Assembly: GCF_017068395.1 (NCBI RefSeq)
Contig: NZ_CP070619.1
Location: 6,138,001 to 6,202,000, forward strand
Length of the DNA: 64,000 nucleotides
Direction: 5' to 3'
Source: Rhodococcus pseudokoreensis
GTDB taxonomy: Bacteria > Actinomycetota > Actinomycetes > Mycobacteriales > Mycobacteriaceae
Part shown: in pieces, positions 8,503 through 17,507 of the stretch
Position numbering within the stretch: position 1 is the stretch's first letter
How the letters are laid out: each line of letters opens with the position of its first letter
Made by a program: the position numbers and the translations under genes
The notes under the pieces: model-generated
Seen by the model: only the letters and a program-made list of their open reading frames with translations
The model's database searches: none
What the model was told of the DNA's origin: nothing

Positions 8503-8579
8503 TGCGGTGAAGCAGGCCGACGCGACAGTCGTCGGTAAATCGTGTCTTTCCGGTCACCGGACAGGTCTCGGAAAAATTC

Positions 8580-8619
8580 TGTAATCGCTTTCTTGATGTT
8601 GCTCAGCTCACAATATAGT
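8580..8619 (+). promoter_or_regulatory. LacI-type operator and promoter of the CoA-transferase/ABC operon
   Basis: TGTAATCGCTTTCT (8580-8593) is one base from the complement of the site at 3797-3810. Just downstream, TTCTTG or TTGATG and TATAGT (8614-8619) make a plausible promoter with 15-18 bases between the hexamers. Together with the second site at 8666 this would give repression at both promoter and ribosome-binding region. Confidence 0.5.
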
Positions 8620-8665
8620 GTGTCAATAACCGAGGTACATGGCGTTCATGGACCGATTGGCCAAA

Positions 8666-8679
8666 TGTAAGCATTTACA
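8666..8679 (+). promoter_or_regulatory. Second LacI-type operator, abutting the CoA-transferase ribosome binding site
   Basis: TGTAAGCATTTACA has outer arms TGTAA/TTACA in perfect inverted symmetry and is the most symmetric of the four copies. Its last two bases overlap the AGGAG ribosome binding site for the gene starting at 8689. The spacing from the site at 8580 is 86 bases, compatible with looping by a tetrameric or paired dimeric LacI protein. Confidence 0.55.
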
Positions 8680-8688
8680 GGAGCGGAT

Positions 8689-10251
8689 ATGACACATCCC
8701 GGACCGGGTGCCGCGGCGAGGCGCTGGACACCGACCACCGCGACACGAGCCGTGAGCGGCATCGCGCCAGGATCGACGATCGCCCTCACCGGTTCGGGCG
8801 GCGGAATCCTCGAACCGGACACCGTGCTGAAGGCGCTCGAAGAGTGCTTTCTCACGACCGGATCGCCCAGGGACCTCACGATCGTGCACGCCCTCGGCAT
8901 CGGTGACCGGGTGAGCCGCGGAACCAACCACCTCGCACACAAGGGCATGGTCAAGCGGGTCATCGGCGGGCACTGGACGTGGTCGCCGACGATGATCGAA
9001 CTCGTCCGCAACGACGAGATCGAGGCGTACGCCTGGCCCGGCGGCGCGATCAGCCAACTGCTGCGGGAGATCGGCGCGCGCCGGCCGGGCCTCGTCACCG
9101 CCACCGGCCTCGACACGTTCGTCGACCCGCGGCACGGCGGCGGCAAGTTCACCCCGTCCGCCACCGAGGACCTCGTCGAACTCCTCACGCTGGACGGTCG
9201 TGAGTACTTGCGCTACAAGCCGTTTCCCGTCGACGTCGCCATCGTCCGCGGCGATTCCATCGACCCGTCCGACAACGTCACGTGCTCGGGGGAGGCCGCC
9301 CAGCTCGACGCGCTGGCCGTCGCCCAGGCGGCGAAGGCCTGCGGCGGCCGGGTCATCGTCCAGGTGAAGAATCTGCTCGACCGGCCGATCGACCCGCGGC
9401 TCGTGCACATCCCGGCGGTCCTGGTGGACGACGTCGTCCACGCGCCGGCCCAATGGCAGACGTACGCGGGAGAATTCGACCCGCAACTGTCCGGCGACGC
9501 GGCGAATGCCGGCTTCGGAGCCACGAACCACGACCCGATCCGCATGCTGATCGCCCGGCGGGCCGCCGCCGAGGTCCGGGACGGCGACGTCCTGAACGTC
9601 GGCTTCGGGGTGTCCGCCCTGGTCGTGGACGCGCTCGCCGAACAGGACCGCCTGGACGACGTCACACTCGCCATCGAGCAGGGGCTGATCGACGGCATCC
9701 CCGTCTCCGGCGATCTGTTCGGGGCCGCGCGCGGACCGAAGGTCGTGCACTCGTCGACCACCCAGTTCGACCTGTTCTCGGGCGGAATGCTCGACGTCAG
9801 CTGCCTGGGCATGGCCGAGGTCGACGTTACCGGCGCCGTCAACGTCAGCAAGATCGGCGGCGGCATCGTCGGACCGGGCGGGTTCATCGACATCTCCCAG
9901 AACTCGCCGCGCGCCGTGTTCTGCGGCACGTTCACCGCCCGCGGACTGGACGTCGAGATCGTCGGGGGAGAACTGGTGATCCGGCGGGAGGGGTCGGTGC
10001 CGAAGTTCGTCGACCGCGTCGACCAGGTCACCTACTCCGGCGCTCTCGCCGTCCGCGAGGGACGCGAGGCGGTGTACGTCACCGAACGCGCCGTCTTCGT
10101 GCTCACCCGGGACGGCCTCGAACTCGCCGAGATCGCGCCCGGCATCGACATCGATCGGGACATTTTGCCGCACATGGGATTCCGTCCGATCATCAAGAAT
10201 CCACGCCTGATGGACGCGGGGCTGTTCGCCCCCGTCGCCGTACACATCTGA
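8689..10251 (+). CDS. Family I acyl-CoA:carboxylate CoA-transferase, alpha-beta fused
   Basis: A 520-residue protein with both halves of a class I CoA-transferase on one chain (like YdiF and propionate CoA-transferases). The first half carries GSTIALTGSGGG and the second half the catalytic glutamate E330 in LAIEQGLIDGIP, the equivalent of the EN/SG motif that forms the glutamyl-CoA intermediate. It activates a carboxylic acid by taking CoA from an acyl-CoA donor. The acyl-CoA dehydrogenase follows after 12 bases, so the product thioester is probably the dehydrogenase substrate. The ATG at 8689 has AGGAG upstream, overlapped by an operator candidate. Acyl specificity is unknown. Confidence 0.88.
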   Translation: MTHPGPGAAARRWTPTTATRAVSGIAPGSTIALTGSGGGILEPDTVLKALEECFLTTGSPRDLTIVHALGIGDRVSRGTNHLAHKGMVKRVIGGHWTWSPTMIELVRNDEIEAYAWPGGAISQLLREIGARRPGLVTATGLDTFVDPRHGGGKFTPSATEDLVELLTLDGREYLRYKPFPVDVAIVRGDSIDPSDNVTCSGEAAQLDALAVAQAAKACGGRVIVQVKNLLDRPIDPRLVHIPAVLVDDVVHAPAQWQTYAGEFDPQLSGDAANAGFGATNHDPIRMLIARRAAAEVRDGDVLNVGFGVSALVVDALAEQDRLDDVTLAIEQGLIDGIPVSGDLFGAARGPKVVHSSTTQFDLFSGGMLDVSCLGMAEVDVTGAVNVSKIGGGIVGPGGFIDISQNSPRAVFCGTFTARGLDVEIVGGELVIRREGSVPKFVDRVDQVTYSGALAVREGREAVYVTERAVFVLTRDGLELAEIAPGIDIDRDILPHMGFRPIIKNPRLMDAGLFAPVAVHI

Positions 10252-10263
10252 GGAGACAACCAC

Positions 10264-11451
10264 ATGCCAACCGGAAACAGTGTCATTCCGTCGTCGGTGC
10301 TCGGAACCGACGAACGCAAGCTCGTCGCGGAGTTCGTCGACGAACGGATCCGGCCGGTCGCCGGCGAACTGGACGAGACCGAGCGATTCCCCGAAGAGAT
10401 CTACGCCGAGATGGGCAAGATCGGGCTCTTCGGCATCACGGTGCCCGAGAAGTTCGGCGGATTCGGCGGCACCGCCCTCGACTACCTGTTCGTCATGGAG
10501 TCGCTGTCCTACGGGTATGCGTCGGTGGCCGACCAGTGCGGCCTCGTCGAGATCCTCGGCAGCCTGCTCGGCAACTACGGCACCCCCGAGCAGCAGGAGC
10601 AGTACCTGCGCCCGATGCTCTCCGCCGAGAAGCGCTGCGCCTACGCGCTCACCGAACCGGGTTCCGGATCCGACCTCGGGTCGATCACCACGCGGGCGGT
10701 GCGCAGCGGCGACGGCTGGGTGCTCAGCGGCGAGAAGATCTACATCCACAACGCCCCGGTCGCGGACTTCGCGGTCGTCCTCGCCGTCACCGATCCCGAA
10801 CTGGGGAAGCGCGGTGGCATCTCGGTGTTCCTGGTGGACGTCGACCGGCCCGGGGTCAGCCGCGCCTATCACGAACACAAGATGGGTCAGCGGGCATCCC
10901 AGGTCGGCGGTCTGGTGTTCGACTCCGTCCGGCTGTCGTCCGACGCGCTCCTCGGCGAGGAAGGCCAGGCGTTCGGCTACATGATGAAGGTGCTGGCCAA
11001 GGGCCGTCTCGGGATCTCGGGGCTGAGCCTCGGCATCAGCCGCGCCGCACTGGACGCCGCCACCCGGCAGTCCCTCGACCGCAGCCAGTTCGGCAAGCCG
11101 ATCTCCGCGAACCAGGGCATCTCGTTCTCCCTCGCCACCGTGGCCACCGAACTGCGGGCCGGCACCGCGTTGTCGGTCGAGGCGGCGCGGGCCCTCGACA
11201 CCGGTGCGGCGGACGCCGAGACGCTCTGCTCGATGGCCAAGCTGTACGCGTCGGAGGGATGCGTGCGGCACGCCGACGCCGCCGTGCAGGTGTTCGGCGG
11301 CAACGGCTTCATCCGCGGGTACGAGGTGGAGCGCCTCTACCGCGACGCCCGCATCACGAAGATCTACGAAGGCACCAGCGAAATGCAGCGGCTCATCATC
11401 AGCCGGGCAGTGCTCAAGGGTGCCGCGGGCACCGGCTCGGACGAACGATGA
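10264..11451 (+). CDS. Acyl-CoA dehydrogenase
   Basis: A 395-residue FAD enzyme with both family signatures: [16 protein letters not shown] in the middle beta domain and a C-terminal [17 protein letters not shown] segment whose Glu369 is the expected catalytic base. It introduces an alpha-beta double bond into an acyl-CoA. GGAG lies in the 12-base gap after the CoA-transferase, and its stop overlaps the next start (ATGA). The link to a sugar-type ABC importer is unusual for this family, which normally serves fatty- or amino-acid degradation; a short or branched acyl chain derived from the imported compound is my inference. Confidence 0.9.
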   Translation: MPTGNSVIPSSVLGTDERKLVAEFVDERIRPVAGELDETERFPEEIYAEMGKIGLFGITVPEKFGGFGGTALDYLFVMESLSYGYASVADQCGLVEILGSLLGNYGTPEQQEQYLRPMLSAEKRCAYALTEPGSGSDLGSITTRAVRSGDGWVLSGEKIYIHNAPVADFAVVLAVTDPELGKRGGISVFLVDVDRPGVSRAYHEHKMGQRASQVGGLVFDSVRLSSDALLGEEGQAFGYMMKVLAKGRLGISGLSLGISRAALDAATRQSLDRSQFGKPISANQGISFSLATVATELRAGTALSVEAARALDTGAADAETLCSMAKLYASEGCVRHADAAVQVFGGNGFIRGYEVERLYRDARITKIYEGTSEMQRLIISRAVLKGAAGTGSDER

Positions 11452-12557
11452 CACCGGCGACCCGATCCGTCAGGGCGGCAGTCCGCGCCGTCGGCGTCGC
11501 CGCGGCGATCTCCGTCATGGCGAGTTCCGCCGTCGCCTGCTCGACGGGATCGGAACGGACCGAGCGGGACGGCGCCGCCGTCGACCGCGGCGACATGGTG
11601 ATGGTCTCCGAGGTCCGGTCGCTGACCAACCCGTACGAGGCCGCGTGGGTGCAGGGCAGTCGCGCGTACGCCGAATCGCTGGGAATCGAATTGAAGGTGA
11701 TCGTCTACGGCGGCGACTCGCAGAACGCGCTGTCGCAGCTGCAGTCGGTGCTCGCCGCGGGAAAGACCGTCCTGCTCAACATCAATCCGAACACGAGCGC
11801 CGACACCCCGGCGATCGTGCGTGCCGTGCAGAACAGCGGCGGGTGCGCGGTCACCCAGTGGAGCAAGCCTTCGGACCTGCACCCCTGGGACGTCGGGAAC
11901 GGGTGGGCGTCGTACGTCGCCTACGACGGCGTCCAGCAGGGCGCCGACACCGGGAAGGCGCTCGTCGACTCGCTCGGCGGCACCGGCGGCGTGATCGCCC
12001 TGCAGGGGTTGCTCGCCAACGAGATCAGCCAGACCCGGTTCCAGGGCTTCCAGCAGGCCATGGACGGACAGTCCGGCGTCACCCTGCTCGACGACCAGCC
12101 CGCCGACTTCGACCGCAACAAGGCGTACACCACCACGCAGACCCTGCTCAACAAATACGGCGACCAGGTGAACGGCATCTGGGCCGCAACCGATTCCATG
12201 GCCCTGGGTGCCCTGCAGGCGGTGCGTGAAGCAGGCCGGGCGGGCGAGATCAAGATCGCCAGCGCCGCGGACGCCACCCCGGAAGGGCTGGGCGCCATCG
12301 CCGACGGCGAACTGCTCTCCACGTACACGACCGACCCCTATTTCAACGGCGCGATGGGCCTCGCCATCTGCTACCAGGCCATGACCGGGGAAATCGACGT
12401 CGCGTCGCTGCCCCCCGAGAACCGCGAATTCTATGTCGACCAGTCGCTGATCACCGCGAGCAACGTCGACCGGTTCCGCACCGTGCCGAGTGACGAGGAG
12501 ATCGTGCGGTCCGTGCAGGATCCGTTCTCCCGCATCACCGGCCCGGTGGCCCGGTAA
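11448..12557 (+). CDS. Ribose-type ABC transporter solute-binding lipoprotein
   Basis: A 369-residue periplasmic-binding-fold protein (RbsB-like, peripla_BP_4 type). Residues 1-30 form a signal peptide (basic start, VGVAAAISVMASSAVA) ending in the lipobox AVAC, so Cys31 should be lipidated and anchor the protein outside the membrane. Segments such as NPYEAAWVQGSRAYAESLGI and IWAATDSMALGALQAVREAG match sugar-binding members. ATG 11448 overlaps the acyl-CoA dehydrogenase stop. Two permeases and an ATPase follow, completing an importer. The ligand is unknown; sugars, polyols and autoinducer-2-like furanoses are bound by the family. Confidence 0.88.
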   Translation: MTPATRSVRAAVRAVGVAAAISVMASSAVACSTGSERTERDGAAVDRGDMVMVSEVRSLTNPYEAAWVQGSRAYAESLGIELKVIVYGGDSQNALSQLQSVLAAGKTVLLNINPNTSADTPAIVRAVQNSGGCAVTQWSKPSDLHPWDVGNGWASYVAYDGVQQGADTGKALVDSLGGTGGVIALQGLLANEISQTRFQGFQQAMDGQSGVTLLDDQPADFDRNKAYTTTQTLLNKYGDQVNGIWAATDSMALGALQAVREAGRAGEIKIASAADATPEGLGAIADGELLSTYTTDPYFNGAMGLAICYQAMTGEIDVASLPPENREFYVDQSLITASNVDRFRTVPSDEEIVRSVQDPFSRITGPVAR

Positions 12558-12601
12558 CCCCCTCACCATTCACGAACCCACAATCTTCCGAAGGAGTGAC
12601 G

Positions 12602-13633
12602 ATGTCGACGACCGAAATGACGGGGGAGGTGACGACTCCCGCCGAAACTCGCCCGCCCGCGCGCACCGACAGACCCCGCGTGCGACGGTTGCTCTCCACC
12701 GCAGGCCCGCTCACCGCCCTGCTCGGACTGTGCGCTGTCTTCGCCGCACTGGCTCCCGGATTCGCGACGGCGAGCAACGCGATGGCGATCGTGGAGCAGG
12801 CCGCGATTCCCGTGGTCCTCGCGATGGGCGCCACCCTGGTGGTCCTGGTGGGCGGCGTGGACCTGTCGATCGAGGGCGTGATGGCGGCCAGCGGGCTGAC
12901 GTTCGTCCTGCTCGCGGCGAACAGCGTCAACGGCAACGACCTCGGACTCCTCGCGGTCCTCATCGCGCTGGGTGTCGGGCTGCTCTTCGGAGTGGCGAAC
13001 GGGGTGCTGCACGTTGTCGCCCGGGTGCCGTCCTTCCTCGTCACACTGGGAACCTGGTTCGTCGGGCTCGGTGTCGCCACCGTGCTCTTCGGCACCGCCA
13101 CCCCCCAACTCGCCGACCCGTCGCTCGCCGCCTGGGCGGGTGGCCACTGGCTCGGACTGCCCGTCGTCGTGGTGTTCGCGCTCGCCGCCGTGGCCGTGAC
13201 GGTGGTGCTGTGCAAGGGAACCCGGCTGGGCATGCACACCTACGCGATCGGCGGCGACGAGTCGACCAGCCGCCTGGCGGGTGTCCCGGTCGGGCGCACC
13301 AAGATCATCCTGTTCGCCGTGGCCGGACTGCTGTCCGGGCTCGGGGGAGTGCTGGCCACCATCCGGCTCGGTGTCGGCGACGTGAGCGTCGGATCGGGAA
13401 GTCTGTTCCTCACCCTGTCCGCGGTGGTCGTCGGCGGCACCCTGCTGTCCGGCGGTCGCGGTGGACCGCTGCACTCCCTGGTGGGTGTGCTGCTCCTCGT
13501 GGTACTCGGCAACGGGCTTCTCCTCTCGGGCGCCAGCCCGTACATCCAGCAGGGCGCGCAGGGACTCATCATCGTGGTCGCGGTGATCGCGACCGGGTGG
13601 CCCGCCCGCAGTCGATTGAGGGTCGTGAAATGA
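12602..13633 (+). CDS. Ribose-type ABC transporter permease 1
   Basis: A 343-residue RbsC-like permease with about nine membrane segments. After a 35-residue polar N-terminus come LLGLCAVFAALAPGF, the GATLVVLVGGVDLSIEGVMA segment characteristic of the family, and a C-terminal SLVGVLLLVVLGNGLLL helix. AAGGAG six bases upstream fixes the start at 12602. The stop overlaps the ATPase start. It pairs with the second permease at 15144 to form a heterodimeric channel, whereas classical ribose systems have one permease gene. Confidence 0.88.
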   Translation: MSTTEMTGEVTTPAETRPPARTDRPRVRRLLSTAGPLTALLGLCAVFAALAPGFATASNAMAIVEQAAIPVVLAMGATLVVLVGGVDLSIEGVMAASGLTFVLLAANSVNGNDLGLLAVLIALGVGLLFGVANGVLHVVARVPSFLVTLGTWFVGLGVATVLFGTATPQLADPSLAAWAGGHWLGLPVVVVFALAAVAVTVVLCKGTRLGMHTYAIGGDESTSRLAGVPVGRTKIILFAVAGLLSGLGGVLATIRLGVGDVSVGSGSLFLTLSAVVVGGTLLSGGRGGPLHSLVGVLLLVVLGNGLLLSGASPYIQQGAQGLIIVVAVIATGWPARSRLRVVK

Positions 13634-15147
13634 CATCTCTCCTGGAACTCCGCAACGTCACGAAGAAATTCGGACCCAACACCGTCCTCGACGACGTGAG
13701 CCTGTCCATCGCTCCCAACGAGGTGGTGGGACTGATCGGCGAGAACGGCGCCGGCAAGTCGACACTGCTCAAGATCCTCGCGGGAGTGCACCGCCAGGAC
13801 GGCGGCCGGATGGTCCTCGGCGGGCGCGACGTGAGCTTCTCGAGCCCGGCCGACGCCGCAGGCCATGGAATCGGGGTCGTGCATCAGGAGCAGTCGCTGC
13901 TGCCGAACCTCACCGTCGGCCAGAACCTGATCCTCGGGCACGAGGCCGACACCGCCCGCGCCGGATTCCTCCGCCGGCGCCGGATCCGCGCCCGCGCCCA
14001 GGACATGCTGTCCGTGGTCGAGTCGACGGTCGACCCCGGTGCGCTCACCGAAACGCTCGGTTTCGCGCAGCGCCAGATGGTGGAGGTGGCGCGCGCCGTC
14101 GCGTCCCGGCAGACCGAACACCCGCCGCTGCTCATCCTCGACGAGCCGACGTCGGTCCTCGAACCCGAGGACGTCGAGGTGCTCCACCGCCGGGTGACCG
14201 CCCTCAAGGAACGCGGTTCCGTCATCTTCGTCTCCCACCGCCTCGACGAAGTCCTCCGCTTCTCCGACCGCGTGTACGTGCTGCGCGACGGCAAGGTCGT
14301 CGGCGAACGGATCGCCGCGGCGGCAACCGAATCCGAGCTGTACCAGCTGATGATCGGCAAGGGTGCGGCCGAGGAGATCTACTCGTCGGAACGCAAGCGC
14401 GCCGTCCCCCACACCGGCACGCCGACTCTGTCGGTCCGCAACCTCACGTGCGGCGGCAAGGCGAAGGGCGTCTCGCTCGACGTCCACGCAGGCGAGATCG
14501 TGTCGGTGGTGGGGGTGGTGGACTCCGGCCGCGAGGAGGTGGCCCGCGCCGTGTTCGGCGCCGTCCCCGTCGACTCCGGAACCGTCGAGATCGACGGGCA
14601 GCGTTCGGCGCCCCGATCACCCGCGGACGCCGTGCTGTCCGGTGTCGCGTACGTTCCCGCCGAGCGTCGCGTCGAGGGCATGATCGCCGGGGCGACCGTC
14701 GCGCAGAACATCGCGACGGTGCATCCGGTGAAGGCGGGCGGCGGCCGGATCTCCTCCGGCGCCCGGGTGCAGGAGACCGCGCGCACCTGGATCGACAAAC
14801 TCGGCATCCGGCCCGCCGACCCCGACGCCGACATCGCCCGACTGTCGGGCGGCAACCAGCAGAAGGCCGTGGTCGCCAAGTGGATCCTGGGCGACGGCCT
14901 GAAGGTGCTGGTGCTCGACCATCCCACCCGCGGGCTCGACATCGGCGCGAAGGAAGACCTGTACGCCCTGTTCCGCGACCTGTCCGAGCGGGGAGTCGCG
15001 ATCCTGGTGCTCGCCGACACCCTGGACGAGGCGATCGGTCTCGGCCACCGCGTGATCGTGATGCGCGACGGCGAGATCACCGCCGAGTTCGACTCGCCGC
15101 CCGGAAACCCGCCCAGCAAACTCCAACTCCTCGAGAAGATGATGTGA
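13630..15147 (+). CDS. Ribose-type ABC transporter ATPase, two nucleotide-binding domains
   Basis: A 505-residue RbsA-like tandem ATPase. Domain 1 has an intact Walker A (GENGAGKST, residues 37-45) and Walker B (LLILDEPTS), but its signature reads LGFAQRQMVEVARA rather than LSGGQ-like. Domain 2 has the degenerate Walker A usual in this family (GVVDSGREE), a good signature (LSGGNQQKAVVAKW) and a Walker B reading VLVLDHPTRGLDIG, where the catalytic Glu is His. Only one productive hydrolysis site is therefore likely. ATG 13630 overlaps the permease stop, and the stop overlaps permease 2. Confidence 0.9.
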   Translation: MTSLLELRNVTKKFGPNTVLDDVSLSIAPNEVVGLIGENGAGKSTLLKILAGVHRQDGGRMVLGGRDVSFSSPADAAGHGIGVVHQEQSLLPNLTVGQNLILGHEADTARAGFLRRRRIRARAQDMLSVVESTVDPGALTETLGFAQRQMVEVARAVASRQTEHPPLLILDEPTSVLEPEDVEVLHRRVTALKERGSVIFVSHRLDEVLRFSDRVYVLRDGKVVGERIAAAATESELYQLMIGKGAAEEIYSSERKRAVPHTGTPTLSVRNLTCGGKAKGVSLDVHAGEIVSVVGVVDSGREEVARAVFGAVPVDSGTVEIDGQRSAPRSPADAVLSGVAYVPAERRVEGMIAGATVAQNIATVHPVKAGGGRISSGARVQETARTWIDKLGIRPADPDADIARLSGGNQQKAVVAKWILGDGLKVLVLDHPTRGLDIGAKEDLYALFRDLSERGVAILVLADTLDEAIGLGHRVIVMRDGEITAEFDSPPGNPPSKLQLLEKMM

Positions 15148-16169
15148 TCGCCGTGGCAACAAGAACTTCCACCGAGAGGACTTCCGCCGAGACGCGCGCA
15201 CCCGGGGGTGCCGCGGCCGCGGTGTCCCGGACGACGCGGGACCGGCTGCGCCTGGCGGGACCGTCGGTCGTGCTGGTCGCGCTCGTGCTCCTCGTCGCGC
15301 TCGCCGAACCGAACTTCCTGTCGATGAACGCTCTCGCGGTGGTCTCGGCGCAGGCGGTCCCGATCCTGCTGCTCGGGCTGGGCCAGATGTTCGTCATCCT
15401 CACCGGCGGCATCGACCTGTCGGTGGCGGCACTCGCGTCGCTCGCCACGGTGATCCTGGCGACGGCGATCGGTTCGCTCGGTCCGCTCGCCGTCGTCGTC
15501 ACCCTGGTGGCGCTCACCCTGATCGGTGCGCTGACCGGTCTGCTGATCGTGTTCGGGCAGGTCCCGTCGTTCGTCGTCTCGCTCGGCGCCCTGGGATTCT
15601 GGGGTGCGGTCGCGCTCGTCGCCTCGGGGTCGACCACCATCTACATCAGCGAAGGGTACGAAGCGATCTTCTGGCTCAGTTCGTGGACGGTGCTCGGACT
15701 GCCGATGGCGGTGTGGGCGGGCGTGGCCGCGGTGGCCGCGGTGTTCTGCGCGATGCGGTTCTCGCCGCGGGGCAACGTCTTCCACCTCGTCGGGCTGGGG
15801 GAGATCGCGGCGATGATGAGCGGCGTCCGGACCCGGGCCGTCCGGGTCGGAGCCTTCGCCCTGTCCGGCTTCTTCGCGGGAGCCGCGGGTATCGTGCTGT
15901 CGGCTCAGCAGCAGAGCGCCGCACCGCAACTCGCTGATTCGCTGCTGCTCCCCGCGATCGCCGCGGTACTGGTCGGTGGTTGCGCGATCACCGGTGGAAT
16001 CGGCGGCGCGTGGCGGGTGCTCGTCGGCGCCCTGGTGGTCACCGTCCTCCGGGTGGGGGGTTCGGTGGCCGGCATCGACCCCAGCTTCCAACAGATCGTG
16101 TACGGCGTGGTCGTCATCGTCGCGGTCGCCGTGACGCTCGACCGCAGCCGGCTCTCGATCATCAAATAA
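15144..16169 (+). CDS. Ribose-type ABC transporter permease 2
   Basis: A 341-residue RbsC-like permease with the family segment LGQMFVILTGGIDLSVAALA and about nine helices. It is paralogous to permease 1 but clearly divergent. I took GTG 15144, which overlaps the ATPase stop (GTGA); GTG 15153 is also possible and would remove three residues. It completes the importer SBP - permease - ATPase - permease. The next frame starts 34 bases later. Confidence 0.87.
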   Translation: MIAVATRTSTERTSAETRAPGGAAAAVSRTTRDRLRLAGPSVVLVALVLLVALAEPNFLSMNALAVVSAQAVPILLLGLGQMFVILTGGIDLSVAALASLATVILATAIGSLGPLAVVVTLVALTLIGALTGLLIVFGQVPSFVVSLGALGFWGAVALVASGSTTIYISEGYEAIFWLSSWTVLGLPMAVWAGVAAVAAVFCAMRFSPRGNVFHLVGLGEIAAMMSGVRTRAVRVGAFALSGFFAGAAGIVLSAQQQSAAPQLADSLLLPAIAAVLVGGCAITGGIGGAWRVLVGALVVTVLRVGGSVAGIDPSFQQIVYGVVVIVAVAVTLDRSRLSIIK

Positions 16170-16203
16170 GACCCTGTGTCAGTGTGAGATTCGAAGGAGA
16201 ACG

Positions 16204-16920
16204 ATGAGTACGACGGCACGCGGTGCGGTGATTCACGAAGTGGGCGGCAAATGGGAGGTCGACGATCTCGTCCTCGCCGAGCCCGGTCCCGGGGAGGTGC
16301 GGATCAAGGTGATGGCATCCGGGCTGTGCCACTCCGACGATCACCTCGTCACCGGCGACATCCCCAACACGCTGCCGCTGGTCGGCGGTCACGAGGGTGC
16401 CGGGGTGATCGACGCGGTCGGTCCCGGGGTCACCCGGCTCGCCGTCGGCGATCACGTCGCCACCGCCTACCTCCCCGCCTGCGGAACTTGCGCCTGGTGC
16501 GCGCAGGGGATGCAATATATCTGCGATACGGGGGCCGGTATGGAGGCTGGTTTCATGCTCGACGGAACGGCGCGGTTCACCACGCAGTCGGGGCGGCCGA
16601 TCGGCGCGATGCAACGCCTCGGCACGTTCGCGAACTACCTCGTCACGTCCCAGGCGCAGGCCGTGAAGATCGACGAGGACATCCCCTTCGACGTGGCCTG
16701 CCTGGTGTCGTGCGGGGTCGCGACCGGCTGGGGCTCCGCCGTGAACGGCGCGGGGGTCCGCCCGAGGGACACCGCCCTGATCGTCGGTGCCGGCGGTGTG
16801 GGGATCAACGCCGTGCAGGGCGCCCACCACGCCGGTGCCGCACACGTCGTGGCCGTCGACCCGGTCGCGTTCAAACGCGAACGCGCCCTCGAACTCGGGG
16901 CCACCCACGCGTACGCGTCG
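16204..16920 (+). pseudogene. 5' part of an NDMA-dependent-type zinc alcohol dehydrogenase, cut by a deletion
   Basis: The first ~239 residues are an intact start of an MDR alcohol dehydrogenase like the actinobacterial NDMA/mycofactocin-linked enzymes. Catalytic-zinc residues C42 and H63-E64, structural-zinc cysteines C93, C96, C99 and C107, and the cofactor loop VGAGGVGINAVQGA are all present. Homology stops after GATHAYAS at about 16920; the frame then runs 25 codons out of register through aldehyde dehydrogenase DNA to a stop at 16995. The C-terminal ~130 residues, including most of the cofactor domain, are missing, so no active enzyme is expected. It has a good GAAGGAG site and is probably still transcribed. 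Confidence 0.85.
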
Positions 16921-17507
16921 CGCGACTCGTCGAGGCCGCGGGCCGCATCACGGTGGGCGGGCCGCTCGACGAGGCGAGTGAGCTGGGCCCGATGATCGAC
17001 GCCGGCCACCTCGAGAAGGTGCTCGGGCACATCGACGCGGCGCGGCGGGACGGCGCGACCGTCCTCACCGGCGGCGCCCGACTCTGCGGAGAGCGCTGGG
17101 GGAGCGGGCATTTCGTCGCCCCCACCATCCTCGACGGCGTGGCCGAAGAGTCCGCCGCCTTCCAGGAGGAGATCTTCGGTCCCGTCCTCACCGTCACCCG
17201 GTTCAGCGACGTCGACGACGCCATCCGGCTCGCCAACGCCACGGAATACGGTCTCGCCGGGTCGATCTGGACCAAGAACATCGACAAGGCGCTGCGGGTG
17301 GCGAAGGAGATGTGCAGCGGCCGCGTGTGGGTGAACACCACCATCGACGGCGCCCCGCAACTGCCCGCGGGCGGCATGAAGCAGAGCGGGTTCGGCCGCG
17401 AGATGGGGCAGGCCGGATTCGACGAGTTCACCGACGTCAAGACCATTCAGATCCGCACCGGACCGCGCACCCGCGTGTTCCCGAACTGGACCGGAGGCAA
17501 CCGATGA
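16921..17507 (+). pseudogene. 3' part of an aldehyde dehydrogenase, fused out of frame to the alcohol dehydrogenase
   Basis: From about 16917 a different frame encodes the last ~195 residues of an NAD-dependent aldehyde dehydrogenase (RLVEAAGRITVGGPLDEASE, then EIFGPVLTVTRF and GGMKQSGFGREMG). A full protein is about 480-500 residues, and the catalytic Cys and Glu lie in the missing part. The frame differs from that of the upstream fragment, and this fragment has no start of its own. The simplest explanation is one deletion that joined the two genes. The native stop still overlaps the start of the GMC oxidoreductase (ATGA), so downstream coupling was preserved. Confidence 0.85.

Noticed and set aside
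16204..17507. Simple frameshift or sequencing error between the alcohol and aldehyde dehydrogenase parts
   Set aside because: The two parts belong to different families, and several hundred residues are missing, so one or two wrong bases cannot explain it. An assembly collapse remains possible.
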